A DNA stretch of 64,000 bases from contig JAJYSU010000007.1 in the NCBI GenBank assembly GCA_021793395.1, forward strand, positions 1 through 64,000. Reading direction: 5' to 3'. Under the pieces are notes generated by a model that saw nothing but the letters and a program-made list of their open reading frames with translations, had not been told where the DNA came from and did not search any database. Of the stretch, positions 43,438-53,082 are shown in pieces. Position numbers and translations under genes: made by a program. Every line of letters begins with the position of its first letter. Position 1 is the stretch's first letter. Origin of the DNA: Actinomycetes bacterium (GTDB lineage Bacteria > Actinomycetota > Acidimicrobiia > Acidimicrobiales > RAAP-2).

Positions 43438-44079
43438 GTGCGCGTGGCCGCCGTCGTCGTTGCCGGCGGCCGGGGAGAGCGCTTCGGTGGCCCGAAGCAG
43501 TTCGCCGTGCTGGATGAGACGACCGTCTCAGTTCACAGTGTTCGCGCCGCCCGCTCGGTGGCCGACGTCGTAGTCCTGGTGGTTCCCGAACGTTACGGCG
43601 GTGACGGCGAGGGCGCGGACGTCGTGGTCACGGGTGGCGCGACCCGAGCAGAGTCCGTGCGCGCGGGTCTCGCGGCCCTGACTCCGGTGGATATTGTCGT
43701 GGTGCACGACGCCGCTCGTCCGTGGGCGAGCGCGGACCTCTTCGCGGCGGTCGTTGCGGCGGTCGCGGCCGGCGCCGATGCCGCGGTGCCGGGGCTGGCC
43801 ATTACGGACACCGTGAAGCGTGTGAGCGTCGAGAGGTTGACGACGGTTGTGGAAGCGACGGTACCCCGTGACGAGCTGGTGACGGTTCAGACGCCCCAGG
43901 CTTTTCGTTTCGACGTGCTCGTGAACGCTCACGCCGATGCGGAGGACGCCACTGACGACGCGGCGTTGGTGGAGCGACTCGGGGGGCGAGTGGTCGTGGT
44001 ACCGGGTGAGGAGTCCAACGTCAAGATCACTCGACCGGACGACCTGAGTGCGCCAGCTCGATCGGGGGGTGACCAGTGA
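43438..44079 (+). CDS. ispD: 2-C-methyl-D-erythritol 4-phosphate cytidylyltransferase
   Basis: The product is 213 aa with the CTP-binding VVAGGRGERFGGPKQF and the later VVHDAARPW. It forms CDP-methylerythritol in the MEP isoprenoid pathway. GTG lies two bases after the carD stop, and GTGA joins it to ispF. The pathway product feeds the polyprenyl synthase encoded nearby. Confidence 0.95.
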   Translation: MRVAAVVVAGGRGERFGGPKQFAVLDETTVSVHSVRAARSVADVVVLVVPERYGGDGEGADVVVTGGATRAESVRAGLAALTPVDIVVVHDAARPWASADLFAAVVAAVAAGADAAVPGLAITDTVKRVSVERLTTVVEATVPRDELVTVQTPQAFRFDVLVNAHADAEDATDDAALVERLGGRVVVVPGEESNVKITRPDDLSAPARSGGDQ

Positions 44080-44549
44080 GAGTGGGTCAAGGTATCGATG
44101 TTCACCGCTTCAGTAATGACGCCGAGCGAGAACTATGGCTCGGCCTCGTTCGCATTCCGGGGGCTCCGGGTCTCGAAGGTCACTCCGACGCTGACGTGGC
44201 GACGCACGCTCTCTGTGACGCGCTCTTAGGTGCCGCGGCGTTGGGTGATCTGGGACGCCACTTTCCCGATGATGACCCAGCCACGACGAACGTGACATCC
44301 GCGACGTTGCTGTCGTCGACTATGGAACTCGTGCGCGACGCGGGGTGGAAAGCAGTGTCAGGCGATGTCACCATCATCGCCCAGCAGCCGCGACTCGTCC
44401 CCTTCATGGAAGCAATGAGCACGGAGTTGTCGGCGCTCGTGGGGGCTTTGGTGTCGGTCAAAGCCACGACGACGGAGGGACTGGGCTCGCTGGGTCGAGT
44501 GGAGGGAATAGGCGCCATGGCGGTTGTGCTGGTAGAGGAGATGACGTGA
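44076..44549 (+). CDS. ispF: 2-C-methyl-D-erythritol 2,4-cyclodiphosphate synthase
   Basis: The product is 157 aa with the metal ligands Asp/His in GIDVHRF and His in EGHSDADV, and KATTTEGLG near the end. It closes the cyclodiphosphate ring in the MEP pathway. It is translationally coupled to ispD and to the rRNA methylase gene by GTGA overlaps. cysS, which often follows ispF in actinobacteria, is absent. Confidence 0.95.
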   Translation: MRVGQGIDVHRFSNDAERELWLGLVRIPGAPGLEGHSDADVATHALCDALLGAAALGDLGRHFPDDDPATTNVTSATLLSSTMELVRDAGWKAVSGDVTIIAQQPRLVPFMEAMSTELSALVGALVSVKATTTEGLGSLGRVEGIGAMAVVLVEEMT

Positions 44550-45394
44550 GCGGTCCCCGTCCTGGACATTCCAATCGACGGGCTCGTCCCGCATCAGTGA
44601 ATCGGCGATCCGTGCCGGCGCGCGACGAGGTGCATCGCGCGCGACCCGTTCGCGCCGATGGACTCGGCGGAGAGCAGGTGGAGGGGCGCCACGCCATTCT
44701 GGAGCTGTTGCGTGGCGAGAGACGTCCGGTGCAGCGCGTCCTTATCGCGGATGCGCAGGATCCGTCGCCGATCCTTGACGAGATCGAGCGGGAAGCTCGA
44801 CGGCACCACGTTCCCGTACAGGTTGTGTCGATGGCGCGCGTCGACCGAGAGGCTCGCACTGAGGGCCATCAGGGGGTGCTGGCGTTCGCGCGGCCGGTGC
44901 CCACGGTAATGCTCGATGAGCTGCTCAACGTGCCCAATCCCTTTCTCCTCGTGGGCGACGGGGTGACCGATCCGCGAAACCTCGGTGCGATGCTACGTAG
45001 TGCCGAGGGTGCGGGCGTCACGGGTGTCGTACTGCCGCGCCACCGGGCGTCTCGTCTCTCGCCCACCGTCACAAAGACCGCCGCTGGAGCCATCGAGTAC
45101 CTAACTTTCTGCGACGTCGGCGGCATACCGGCCGCGATTGATGTGATGAATCGAGCGGGCCTGATAACTGTTGGGCTAGCCGGAGAGTCGCCGACATCGC
45201 TCTACGATCTTGATCTCGGATCAGCTCCCGTGGCGCTTGTCGTGGGAGGTGAGGAGAGGGGACTTAGCGTGCTCGCCCGCAAGCGATGTGCTGCGGTCGT
45301 CGCGATTCCTCAAGCTGGTCGTATCAGCTCGTTGAACGCCGGTGTGGCAGTCTCCATCGCTGCGTTTGAGGTAGCGCGCCAACGGCGATTATGA
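44546..45394 (+). CDS. rlmB: SpoU-family RNA 2'-O-methyltransferase (RlmB/TrmH type)
   Basis: The product is 282 aa from GTG 44546 (overlap GTGA). About 50 basic, probably disordered residues precede a substrate-binding domain (VEGRHAILELLRG). The SPOUT knot follows, with motif 1 DPRNLGAMLRSAE, motif 2 LVVGGEERGLS and motif 3 IPQAGRISSLNAGVA. It probably methylates a guanosine in 23S rRNA. The last ~400 bases already have slightly lower GC, before the AT-rich gap that follows. Confidence 0.9.
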   Translation: MSGPRPGHSNRRARPASVNRRSVPARDEVHRARPVRADGLGGEQVEGRHAILELLRGERRPVQRVLIADAQDPSPILDEIEREARRHHVPVQVVSMARVDREARTEGHQGVLAFARPVPTVMLDELLNVPNPFLLVGDGVTDPRNLGAMLRSAEGAGVTGVVLPRHRASRLSPTVTKTAAGAIEYLTFCDVGGIPAAIDVMNRAGLITVGLAGESPTSLYDLDLGSAPVALVVGGEERGLSVLARKRCAAVVAIPQAGRISSLNAGVAVSIAAFEVARQRRL

Positions 45395-45985
45395 CGCGCG
45401 CTTAGTCGTCGTTGCTCACCCCTGCTTCGCCGCTGGCAACTATGCCCAGTAGATCCGGACGACTTTGCGTTAGATCCTATAACTCAATTTTCATGCAGGC
45501 TCGCCGAGCCTCTCCTCGGGGTCGCTTCTTCCACAAGTTAATAGTGCTGAGTGAGCTGAACACAAGTCTCAAAAACGTACTGATCCCCTGATAACAAAAT
45601 TTGTTTGGTATCAATACTTCATAAAGTCCCTTTGTGGTTGTGATAGTCATCACGGGACACGAAAGGCGAGTGATGACAACATTTGAGAGGTAGTTCTTTC
45701 AGTTACCTATTTTGGGGGTATCCATTTAACCGGAGCAATCCTGGTCAAAGGACCGGACAGATTCAGCGTGTATGCGCATTACTCCGCTCAGATGGATATC
45801 ACCAATACTTATTAGTGAACCTTTAAATAGGCGGAGAACTTTGCCTTTCCATGCTGAAGAGTAAGTATCTACAAAACTAATCTATTCGCTAGGTGCTGGC
45901 AAGGCTTTTCATCGCACAACTGCCTACCCAATTTTACCCTGAGTGTTCTAAATCTGCATACGAGTAGTATCAAATAGGGGGATGA
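45395..45985 (+). other. AT-rich intergenic segment, probably foreign or long regulatory
   Basis: There is no gene above 60 codons in about 590 bases. By hand count G+C falls to about 40% (45781-45840) and 32% (45961-46020), against about two thirds elsewhere. I see small hairpins (AGGTA/TACCT near 45700; GGTC-AAAG-GACC near 45745), a six-codon ORF after GAAAGGCGAG, and TAGTAT at 45965 as a possible -10 for the next gene. No known riboswitch could be matched. Confidence 0.6.
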
Positions 45986-47389
45986 GTGAAACAATATAGA
46001 AGTATTAAGAGTATAAGTAATGGTAGTAGCCACCATGCTATTGCTAAGTTATTGGGGCAACTGACGATACTTTGCAGCGTTTCTATCGTCGGTGTCAGCT
46101 TGTTTGCCGCGACTGCAAGTGCTGCAGTTCAGGTCGTCACATTCGCTGAGAACAACAGCCCGAGTGACACCGTGACAACCTTCCAGTCGGAGGGGGCGCC
46201 GACAGACTTAACATTGTTTGCACACCTTCAGACACCGTTTGTGAATCCCGGGTTTACATTTATGGATTGGAGTACGGCTCAGAATGGTAGCGGTACCGTG
46301 TACGCAGATGGAGCATTGTACTCATTTTCTTCTGACATTGTTTTGTATGCACAGTGGCTGGAGAATTCCGTCACATTCTACGAAAATGATTCTGGTAGTG
46401 ATCTTACGAAGGTAGTTCAGTTTGGGAGTACTGCCTCCCCGCTAGATCTTGTTGCAAGTTTGAGTCCGACATTTTCGAATCCAGGTTACAACTTTGCAGG
46501 TTGGACAACTGGTGAAAATGGTACTGGCTCTTCGTACGGAAATGGTGCAACTTATGACTTTCTGAACGGTTCCACGTCCCTCTACGCGCAGTGGACTCCC
46601 GCGACCGTGGGGGTGACGTTCGCGGGTAACGGGGGGACCGTGAGTTCGACTCAGGCGAGTTACACCACGGGTTCGACGCCGGTGTCACTGCCGACGCCGA
46701 CCTATCCCGGCTACGACTTCACCGGCTGGTTTAGCGCGCCAGCGGGCGGCAGCTTCGTGGGACCGGCGGGTACTGCCTTCACTCCCACCTCGCCGGTCAC
46801 CCTCTACGCGCAGTGGAAGAAGCTTCCACCCGTTGCCGTGCGATTTAGCGTCAATGGTGGTCGGGGGACTGTGGCAGCGTTGTCGAGTTACTCCGGAGCG
46901 ACTATCGCGGTTCCCGCCCGGGCGCGGGTGACGCGGTCGGGCTACCGTTTCACTGGGTGGAACACGTCTCCCTCGGGCAGGGGCACGGCGTATCGCGCGG
47001 ACGAGCAGGTGACCCTCGCTTCGTCAATGGTCCTTTACGCCCAGTGGCAAGCCAACTCGACGGTTACCATGCTCGGTTCGGTCGAGCCGTTTCCGGCTCG
47101 CGCCGCAGCCGTACCAGGTCGACTCATTGGTCAAGTTGACAAACTCGCCGCCATCATCGTGGGGAAGGGCTATTCGCACGTCATCGTGTACGGGTTCACG
47201 ACTGAGATGGGCACGACAGCTCGCCAACGCACGACGAGTGCCGCGCGTGCCCAAAGTGTCGCCCGTCTCCTGCGCGTGGCGCTGGCTCGACGACGTGATC
47301 GGGCGGTGAACGTGCGCGCAGTGGGCGAGGGGTCGGTTCGCGGTCTGTCCGCGGCTAACTCCCGTCGCGTCGAGATTGTGGGGCAGTGA
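45986..47389 (+). CDS. Secreted InlB-type repeat protein with OmpA-like C-terminus, compositionally chimeric
   Basis: The product is 467 aa from GTG, with AGGGGG four bases upstream. A signal peptide ends near ATASA-AVQV (47). Four Listeria-Bacteroides (InlB B) repeats follow (about 48-124, 128-203, 208-277, 284-354), each ending LYAQW and carrying GWxTxxxG-like turns. Residues 365-467 are an OmpA-like peptidoglycan-binding domain ending SRRVEIVGQ. It is probably a cell-surface protein held to the wall. The signal peptide and repeats 1-2 are AT-rich (about 43-47% GC in samples); from about 46570 on the gene is about 67% GC. The function is unknown. Confidence 0.85.
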   Translation: MKQYRSIKSISNGSSHHAIAKLLGQLTILCSVSIVGVSLFAATASAAVQVVTFAENNSPSDTVTTFQSEGAPTDLTLFAHLQTPFVNPGFTFMDWSTAQNGSGTVYADGALYSFSSDIVLYAQWLENSVTFYENDSGSDLTKVVQFGSTASPLDLVASLSPTFSNPGYNFAGWTTGENGTGSSYGNGATYDFLNGSTSLYAQWTPATVGVTFAGNGGTVSSTQASYTTGSTPVSLPTPTYPGYDFTGWFSAPAGGSFVGPAGTAFTPTSPVTLYAQWKKLPPVAVRFSVNGGRGTVAALSSYSGATIAVPARARVTRSGYRFTGWNTSPSGRGTAYRADEQVTLASSMVLYAQWQANSTVTMLGSVEPFPARAAAVPGRLIGQVDKLAAIIVGKGYSHVIVYGFTTEMGTTARQRTTSAARAQSVARLLRVALARRRDRAVNVRAVGEGSVRGLSAANSRRVEIVGQ

Positions 47390-47403
47390 CGTGGCGCGTT
47401 GGC

Positions 47404-47435
47404 GTGACGGGAGTCTCGTGAAGGGACCCCGTCAC
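47404..47435. terminator. Candidate bidirectional hairpin
   Basis: GTGACGGG and CCCGTCAC form an eight-pair stem around a 16-base loop, between the repeat-protein stop and the 3' end of the convergent tRNA-Thr. There is no U-tract, so termination is inferred from position. Confidence 0.4.
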
Positions 47436-47453
47436 GTCGACGCGCGAGAGGCG

Positions 47454-47525
47454 AGCCGGTGGAGGGATTCGAACCCACGACCTGACGATTACAAATCGCC
47501 TGCGCTACCACTGCGCCACACCGGC
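47454..47525 (-). tRNA. tRNA-Thr (TGT anticodon)
   Basis: On the minus strand: acceptor GCCGGTG/CACCGGC, D-arm GCGC...GCGC, anticodon stem GGCGA/TCGTC with loop TTTGTAA (anticodon TGT), and T-arm GTGGG-TTCGAAT-CCCTC. The discriminator is T. Its 3' end faces the chimeric repeat gene and the AT-rich island. Confidence 0.95.
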
Positions 47526-47565
47526 GGACGTCCAACCGAGGCTAGATACGCTGTGTCCGTAGACC

Positions 47566-47571
47566 TAGGCT
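47566..47571 (+). promoter_or_regulatory. Candidate -10 (TAGGCT), leaderless start of LytR_C gene
   Basis: TAGGCT is followed by seven bases and the ATG; no ribosome site is present. Confidence 0.5.
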
Positions 47572-47578
47572 AGGCGCA

Positions 47579-48082
47579 ATGAGTGCCCCAACTTTGCCGC
47601 CGACTGAGTCGCCCCAGGGATCGCACTATCAGCCGTCGCTCGGCGTGGTCCTGGTCATCCTTGTGCTGTTCGTTGGTGGCGCCTTCGTGGTGCTGCGCTC
47701 CCCGGGCGCGGCGACGTCGTCGGCCGTCACGACGACCACAATTCCGGTGAAGAAGCACACGACGACCGCCACGTTGCCACCTCGTTCGCGCGTGCGAGTT
47801 CAGGTAGCGAACAGCACCTCCGTGACGGGTCTTGCGGGTACCTACTCGCAGAAGTTGACGACGCTCGGCTGGGATGTGCTTCCCGCTCTCAATGCGTCGA
47901 AGGTCGCGGCGACCATTATCTACTTCAAGCCGAACTTCCGATGGGCGGCACTGGAGATCGCCGCGCAGATCAAACTGTCGCAGAGCGCCGTGCAGCCACT
48001 AGGTCATCTGGTTCCGGTACCGAATGCGGCGGGTGACGATCTCATCGTGATCCTGGGCCCAGACGCTGCCATCAACGGCTGA
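47579..48082 (+). CDS. Membrane-anchored LytR C-terminal-domain protein
   Basis: The product is 167 aa. One transmembrane segment (about 21-40) is followed by a Thr-rich linker and a LytR_C domain (about 72-160) beginning VRVQVANSTSVTGLA. The domain occurs at the end of LytR-CpsA-Psr wall-polymer ligases and as stand-alone anchored proteins; the LCP catalytic domain is absent here. A role at the envelope is likely, but the activity is unknown. It converges with gpgS, leaving one base between stops. Confidence 0.82.
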   Translation: MSAPTLPPTESPQGSHYQPSLGVVLVILVLFVGGAFVVLRSPGAATSSAVTTTTIPVKKHTTTATLPPRSRVRVQVANSTSVTGLAGTYSQKLTTLGWDVLPALNASKVAATIIYFKPNFRWAALEIAAQIKLSQSAVQPLGHLVPVPNAAGDDLIVILGPDAAING

Positions 48083-48083
48083 G

Positions 48084-48863
48084 TCAGGTCTCGGCGTCGG
48101 GTAGTTCGACTCCGAAACGTACGAGGGCCGCGTGTAGCACGTCGACCGCGATGGGGCGTAACTCATCGAGGGGCCGGTTACGGTGCCGGCGAACGCCGAG
48201 GTCGACCTGGGCGAGGGCTCGAACCCCGAATTTACGGGCGACGTCGATGAGCAGTGCGATCTCGACACCGTACGCGGACTCGAAGTCGATCGCCTCGAAC
48301 GCGGACCGACGGCCGGCCGTCTCGCCGGCGAGGGGCTGACGCACCTCGCCGAGGCCCGGGTAGAGCAGGGACAGGATTGGTCGCGCCGCTAGTTCATTGA
48401 CGCGTCCACCTCCCGTGGGCATGTCGTGCAGCGGGCGCTCGTAGTAGCCCTTGACCATTTGGATCTCAGGACGTTCGAGAAGGGGCTGCACGAGGCGGGC
48501 GACGAAGTCGTCCGCCGTGTTCACGACGTCGGCGTCGAGGAAGACAACGAGTTCTCCCGTCGTCGCTTCGAGACCGGCTCGCATGGCCTCGCCCTTGCCA
48601 CCGGGGCCCCACAGCGTGATCACGCGTGCACCGTGGTGATGCGCCACCGTCACCGTGTCGTCGTTGGAATGGTCGTTCACGACCAGCAGATCGTCGACGG
48701 GCATCACTCCCAGGCGCACGGCGTCGAGCACCGCGCCGATCGTGGCGGCCTCGTTGCGTGCGGGCACGATGACGGCGATGGTGCTGGAGGAACGTTGGGC
48801 CGCGAGTTGCGCGACGTCGAAGTCGTCACGATCAAGCGTCCAGGGAGCGTCGACGTCGGTCAT
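48084..48863 (-). CDS. gpgS: Glucosyl-3-phosphoglycerate synthase (GT2-type)
   Basis: The product is 259 aa from ATG 48863 (MTDVDAPWTL), seven bases after TAGTGT; the ORF track's start is 13 codons longer. It has VPARNEAATIG, the nucleotide-sugar acids in VVNDHSNDDT, the metal DxD in FLDADV, and the GpgS-typical KGYYERP and GGGRVNELAARP. It transfers glucose to 3-phosphoglycerate, the first step to glucosylglycerate and, in mycobacteria, methylglucose lipopolysaccharides. Whether long polymers are made is not known here. Confidence 0.88.
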   Translation of the reverse strand: MTDVDAPWTLDRDDFDVAQLAAQRSSSTIAVIVPARNEAATIGAVLDAVRLGVMPVDDLLVVNDHSNDDTVTVAHHHGARVITLWGPGGKGEAMRAGLEATTGELVVFLDADVVNTADDFVARLVQPLLERPEIQMVKGYYERPLHDMPTGGGRVNELAARPILSLLYPGLGEVRQPLAGETAGRRSAFEAIDFESAYGVEIALLIDVARKFGVRALAQVDLGVRRHRNRPLDELRPIAVDVLHAALVRFGVELPDAET

Positions 48864-48870
48864 AGAACCG

Positions 48871-48876
48871 ACACTA
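48871..48876 (-). promoter_or_regulatory. Candidate -10 (TAGTGT), leaderless start of gpgS
   Basis: TAGTGT on the minus strand is seven bases before ATG 48863. Confidence 0.45.
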
Positions 48877-48895
48877 CGGTCACTTCGCGCTGCAC

Positions 48896-48925
48896 TTGAC
48901 ACTGGCGCCCACGGTCGGCCATGAT
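48896..48925 (+). promoter_or_regulatory. Promoter for the SAM riboswitch-thrC transcript (TTGACA-18-CATGAT)
   Basis: A perfect TTGACA -35 is 18 bases from CATGAT. Transcription would begin near 48932, just where the riboswitch P1 helix starts. Confidence 0.6.
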
Positions 48926-48931
48926 GGACGA

Positions 48932-49025
48932 GTCATCAAGAGCGACTGAGGGACGGGCCCTTTGAAGTCGCGACAACCAGTGCGAGCACGTCGTGTCGTA
49001 CCAGGTGCCAAAGCCCGATCGATGA
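48932..49025 (+). ncRNA. SAM-I (S-box) riboswitch upstream of thrC-moaD
   Basis: The S-box core is clear: P1 TCATC (48933) pairs with GATGA (49021); AAGAG; P2 GCGACT/AGTCGC; the conserved GAGGGACGGGCCCTTTGAA; ACAACC; and GGTGCCAA before the closing strand. SAM binding stabilises P1. The 3' P1 strand is immediately followed by AGAGGAG, the thrC ribosome site, and an upstream GATG (48922) could pair with CATC as an anti-P1. Control is therefore probably at translation. SAM-I is favoured over SAM-IV by this core, but a covariance search should decide. Confidence 0.85.
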
Positions 49026-49034
49026 AGAGGAGTT

Positions 49035-50282
49035 ATGACGTTCGCTACTGGTCTTATCTGTCGAGAGTGTGGGGCGACGTACCCCGCGCTCGCGCGCTAC
49101 GCGTGTGATTTTTGTTTCGGCCCACTCGAAGTCTCCTACGATCTCGACGCCGCCAAGGGTGCGGTGACGCGTGAGTCCATTGAGCGCGGGCCACTCTCTA
49201 TGTGGCGTTACGCGGATCTTCTGCCGGATCCTGGCGACGCACCCGCTGACCTCGGTGCCGGGTGGACGCCGCTGCGCCGGGCAACCAGGCTGGCTGAGGT
49301 CCTCGGCGTACGTGAGTTGTGGCTGAAGGACGACACGCGAAACCCCACGGGCTCGTTTAAGGATCGGGTGGTCTCCGTCGCGCTGTCGAGTGCGCGCCGC
49401 TTGGGCTTTACGACCGCCGCCTGCGCATCGACCGGGAATCTCGCGACGTCGGTCGCGGCACACGCCGCCGCCATCGGTTGGCCGAGTGTGACCATCATCC
49501 CGTCCGACCTCGAGAAGTCCAAGATCGCGATGGCCGCGATATTTGGAGGGACGGTGCTGGGCGTCGAGGGAAACTACGACGACGTGAATCGCCTCTGCGT
49601 GGAGTTAGTCGCCGAGCACGAGGACTGGGCGTTCGTCAACGTCAACTTGCGCCCCTACTACGCCGAGGGATCCAAGACTCTGGCTTTCGAGATCGCCGAG
49701 CAGCTGGGATGGCGTGCCCCCGACCAGGTCGTGGTGCCGGTGGCGTCGGGCAGCCAATTGACGAAAGTGGCGAAGGGCTTCGAAGAGTTCGTGACGCTGG
49801 GCCTGATCGACGGACCGGCGCCCGTCCTCTTCGGGGCCCAGGCTGAGGGGTGCTCCCCGGTCGCGACGGCGTTTCGCTCGGGTGCGGACGTGGTGACTCC
49901 CCAGCGTCCTCACACGATCGCGCGATCGCTGGCTATCGGCAACCCGGCCGATGGGCTGTACGTCCTCGATGAGCTTCGCGCTCACGGAGGCGACTGCGGG
50001 TCAGTGCCTGACTCTGACGTCCTCGAGTGCATTTCGCTGCTGGCTCGTACCGAGGGTATCTTCGCGGAGACTGCCGGGGGGGTGACGATCGCGTCGCTGC
50101 GTCAGATGCTGGACCGCGGGACGATCGACCCCGATCGGTCGATCGTGGCCATTATCTCGGGTCACGGACTTAAGACGCTGGACGCGATCGTGGAGACGGC
50201 CACGGTCAGTTCGACTATCAGCCCGTCGCTCGCGGACGCCGAGGAGGCACTGCGCTTCCACCAGCTGGTGGCGGCCTCGTGA
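49035..50282 (+). CDS. thrC: Threonine synthase-family PLP enzyme under SAM control
   Basis: The product is 415 aa. An N-terminal zinc ribbon (Cys9, Cys12, Cys24, Cys27) precedes a fold-type II PLP domain, with the Schiff-base Lys in TGSFKDRVV and the glycine loop around TGNLATSVAA. The family converts O-phosphohomoserine to threonine. Here the gene is behind a SAM riboswitch and overlaps a MoaD/ThiS-like carrier by GTGA. That context points to sulfur metabolism, so it may instead, or also, make homocysteine from O-phosphohomoserine and a protein thiocarboxylate. The family is certain; the reaction is open. Confidence 0.85.
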   Translation: MTFATGLICRECGATYPALARYACDFCFGPLEVSYDLDAAKGAVTRESIERGPLSMWRYADLLPDPGDAPADLGAGWTPLRRATRLAEVLGVRELWLKDDTRNPTGSFKDRVVSVALSSARRLGFTTAACASTGNLATSVAAHAAAIGWPSVTIIPSDLEKSKIAMAAIFGGTVLGVEGNYDDVNRLCVELVAEHEDWAFVNVNLRPYYAEGSKTLAFEIAEQLGWRAPDQVVVPVASGSQLTKVAKGFEEFVTLGLIDGPAPVLFGAQAEGCSPVATAFRSGADVVTPQRPHTIARSLAIGNPADGLYVLDELRAHGGDCGSVPDSDVLECISLLARTEGIFAETAGGVTIASLRQMLDRGTIDPDRSIVAIISGHGLKTLDAIVETATVSSTISPSLADAEEALRFHQLVAAS

Positions 50283-50554
50283 GCGTCATCGTTCGACTAC
50301 CCAGTCAACTTCGGTCCCTGGCCGGCGGAGTCGGTGAGGTGCCGGTCGAAGCGGGAACCGTCCGCGACGCCATTGTCGCCGTGGATGCTCAGTATCCGGG
50401 AATCGCCTTTCGAGTATTGGATGATCGCGGGGTACTGCGACGTTTCGTCAACGTGTTCGTCGCCGACGAGGACGTCCGATTTCTCGACGGGCTCGACACC
50501 GTCGTCGAGGCCGGACAGACGGTCTCTCTGGTGCCGGCGGTAGCCGGAGGCTGA
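50279..50554 (+). CDS. MoaD/ThiS-family sulfur carrier protein
   Basis: The product is 91 aa: a ubiquitin-like beta-grasp protein ending in the exposed Gly-Gly (PAVAGG) that is adenylated and turned into a thiocarboxylate in this family. It is translationally coupled to the thrC-like gene and shares its SAM-riboswitch transcript. No moa or thi genes are nearby, so a molybdopterin or thiamine role is not supported. A dedicated sulfur donor for the neighbouring PLP enzyme, as CysO is for CysM, fits better. Confidence 0.88.
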   Translation: MSVIVRLPSQLRSLAGGVGEVPVEAGTVRDAIVAVDAQYPGIAFRVLDDRGVLRRFVNVFVADEDVRFLDGLDTVVEAGQTVSLVPAVAGG

Positions 50555-50560
50555 TTCGCG

Positions 50561-52259
<1,699 letters not shown>

Positions 52260-52301
52260 TCCTTGGCCGAGATAGTTCGCGGCGTTGGCCGCAGTTGTGT
52301 G

Positions 52302-52335
52302 AACAGTCGCGGGGCCCTCGGGCCCCGCGACTGTT
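52302..52335 (+). terminator. Strong perfect hairpin after groEL
   Basis: AACAGTCGCGGGGCC and its exact complement form a 15-pair stem around a CTCG tetraloop, about 45 bases after the groEL stop. No T-run follows. Position and stability indicate a transcription terminator of the U-less actinobacterial type. Confidence 0.75.
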
Positions 52336-52369
52336 CGTAGGATCCAGCCTCGATCCGCACGACGGCCCG

Positions 52370-52375
52370 TAGCAT
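52370..52375 (+). promoter_or_regulatory. Candidate -10 (TAGCAT), leaderless start of hemQ
   Basis: TAGCAT is followed by six bases and ATG 52382. Confidence 0.45.
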
Positions 52376-52381
52376 GGGGTG

Positions 52382-53080
52382 ATGACGTCACCGCAACCCC
52401 TCCGTCCCTCGCGGGGCCTCAACGTGCTGCACCTCTTCTGTCACGTCACCGGACCGGTTGACGTCAGCGAGGTGAACGACGCGGTCGACGACGCGCGGTC
52501 ACGCGGTCTGCAGGTCGTCACGGCGGCGATCATGGGGGCTAAGGCTGACCTCTGCGTCATGACTCTGGGTGAGGATCTGTGGGATCTGCGTCGCTTTCAG
52601 ACCCGTCTGCAGGGTGCGGGTCTCGTGGTGGCGGAGAGTTACGTATCGGTGACCGAGGTCAGCGAGTACGCCGGGGGGATGCCCGAGAAGATGATCCACG
52701 ATCGACTGTTTCCGGTGTTGCCTCCCGAGGGTATGACGGCATTTTGCTTCTACCCGATGTCGAAGCGTCGTGGCGAGGAGAATAACTGGTACGCCCTGCC
52801 CTACGAGCGACGCGAGCGCCTGATGCGTGAGCATGGTCTGTCGGGGAAGAACTTTCGCGGGCGAGTGCTCCAGGTGGTAACGGGATCGACCGGTCTGGAT
52901 GACTGGGAGTGGGGCGTCACACTATTCGCCGTGCACGTCGACGACCTTAAGGAGTGCGTGTACACGATGCGCTACGACGAGGCGTCGACCCTCTATGGGG
53001 AGTTCGGCGCGTTCTATACGGGATTGGTCGGCACGGTCGATGACGTGCTGATGGCCACGTCGCCCGCGCGAGACCGGTAG
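52382..53080 (+). CDS. hemQ: Coproheme decarboxylase HemQ (chlorite dismutase family)
   Basis: The product is 232 aa from ATG 52382, six bases after TAGCAT. It has the HemQ pattern FCFYPMSKRRGEENNWYALP with the catalytic-region Tyr, then RERLMREHG with the likely proximal His, and GLDDWEWGVTLFA. Actinobacteria use HemQ to turn coproheme III into haem b, the last step of the coproporphyrin pathway. The other haem genes are not in this window. A NUDIX gene follows closely. Confidence 0.92.
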   Translation: MTSPQPLRPSRGLNVLHLFCHVTGPVDVSEVNDAVDDARSRGLQVVTAAIMGAKADLCVMTLGEDLWDLRRFQTRLQGAGLVVAESYVSVTEVSEYAGGMPEKMIHDRLFPVLPPEGMTAFCFYPMSKRRGEENNWYALPYERRERLMREHGLSGKNFRGRVLQVVTGSTGLDDWEWGVTLFAVHVDDLKECVYTMRYDEASTLYGEFGAFYTGLVGTVDDVLMATSPARDR

Positions 53081-53082
53081 CC

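Noticed and set aside
45620-45730. Possible cyclic-dinucleotide riboswitch (GGGACACGAAAGGC resembles part of a c-di-GMP core)
   Set aside because: The remaining conserved helices and tetraloop-receptor parts are missing; only isolated small hairpins could be drawn.
45395-47525. Integrated element at tRNA-Thr(TGT)
   Set aside because: The AT-rich DNA lies on the tRNA 3' side, but I found no integrase, transposase or repeat of the tRNA end near 45400.
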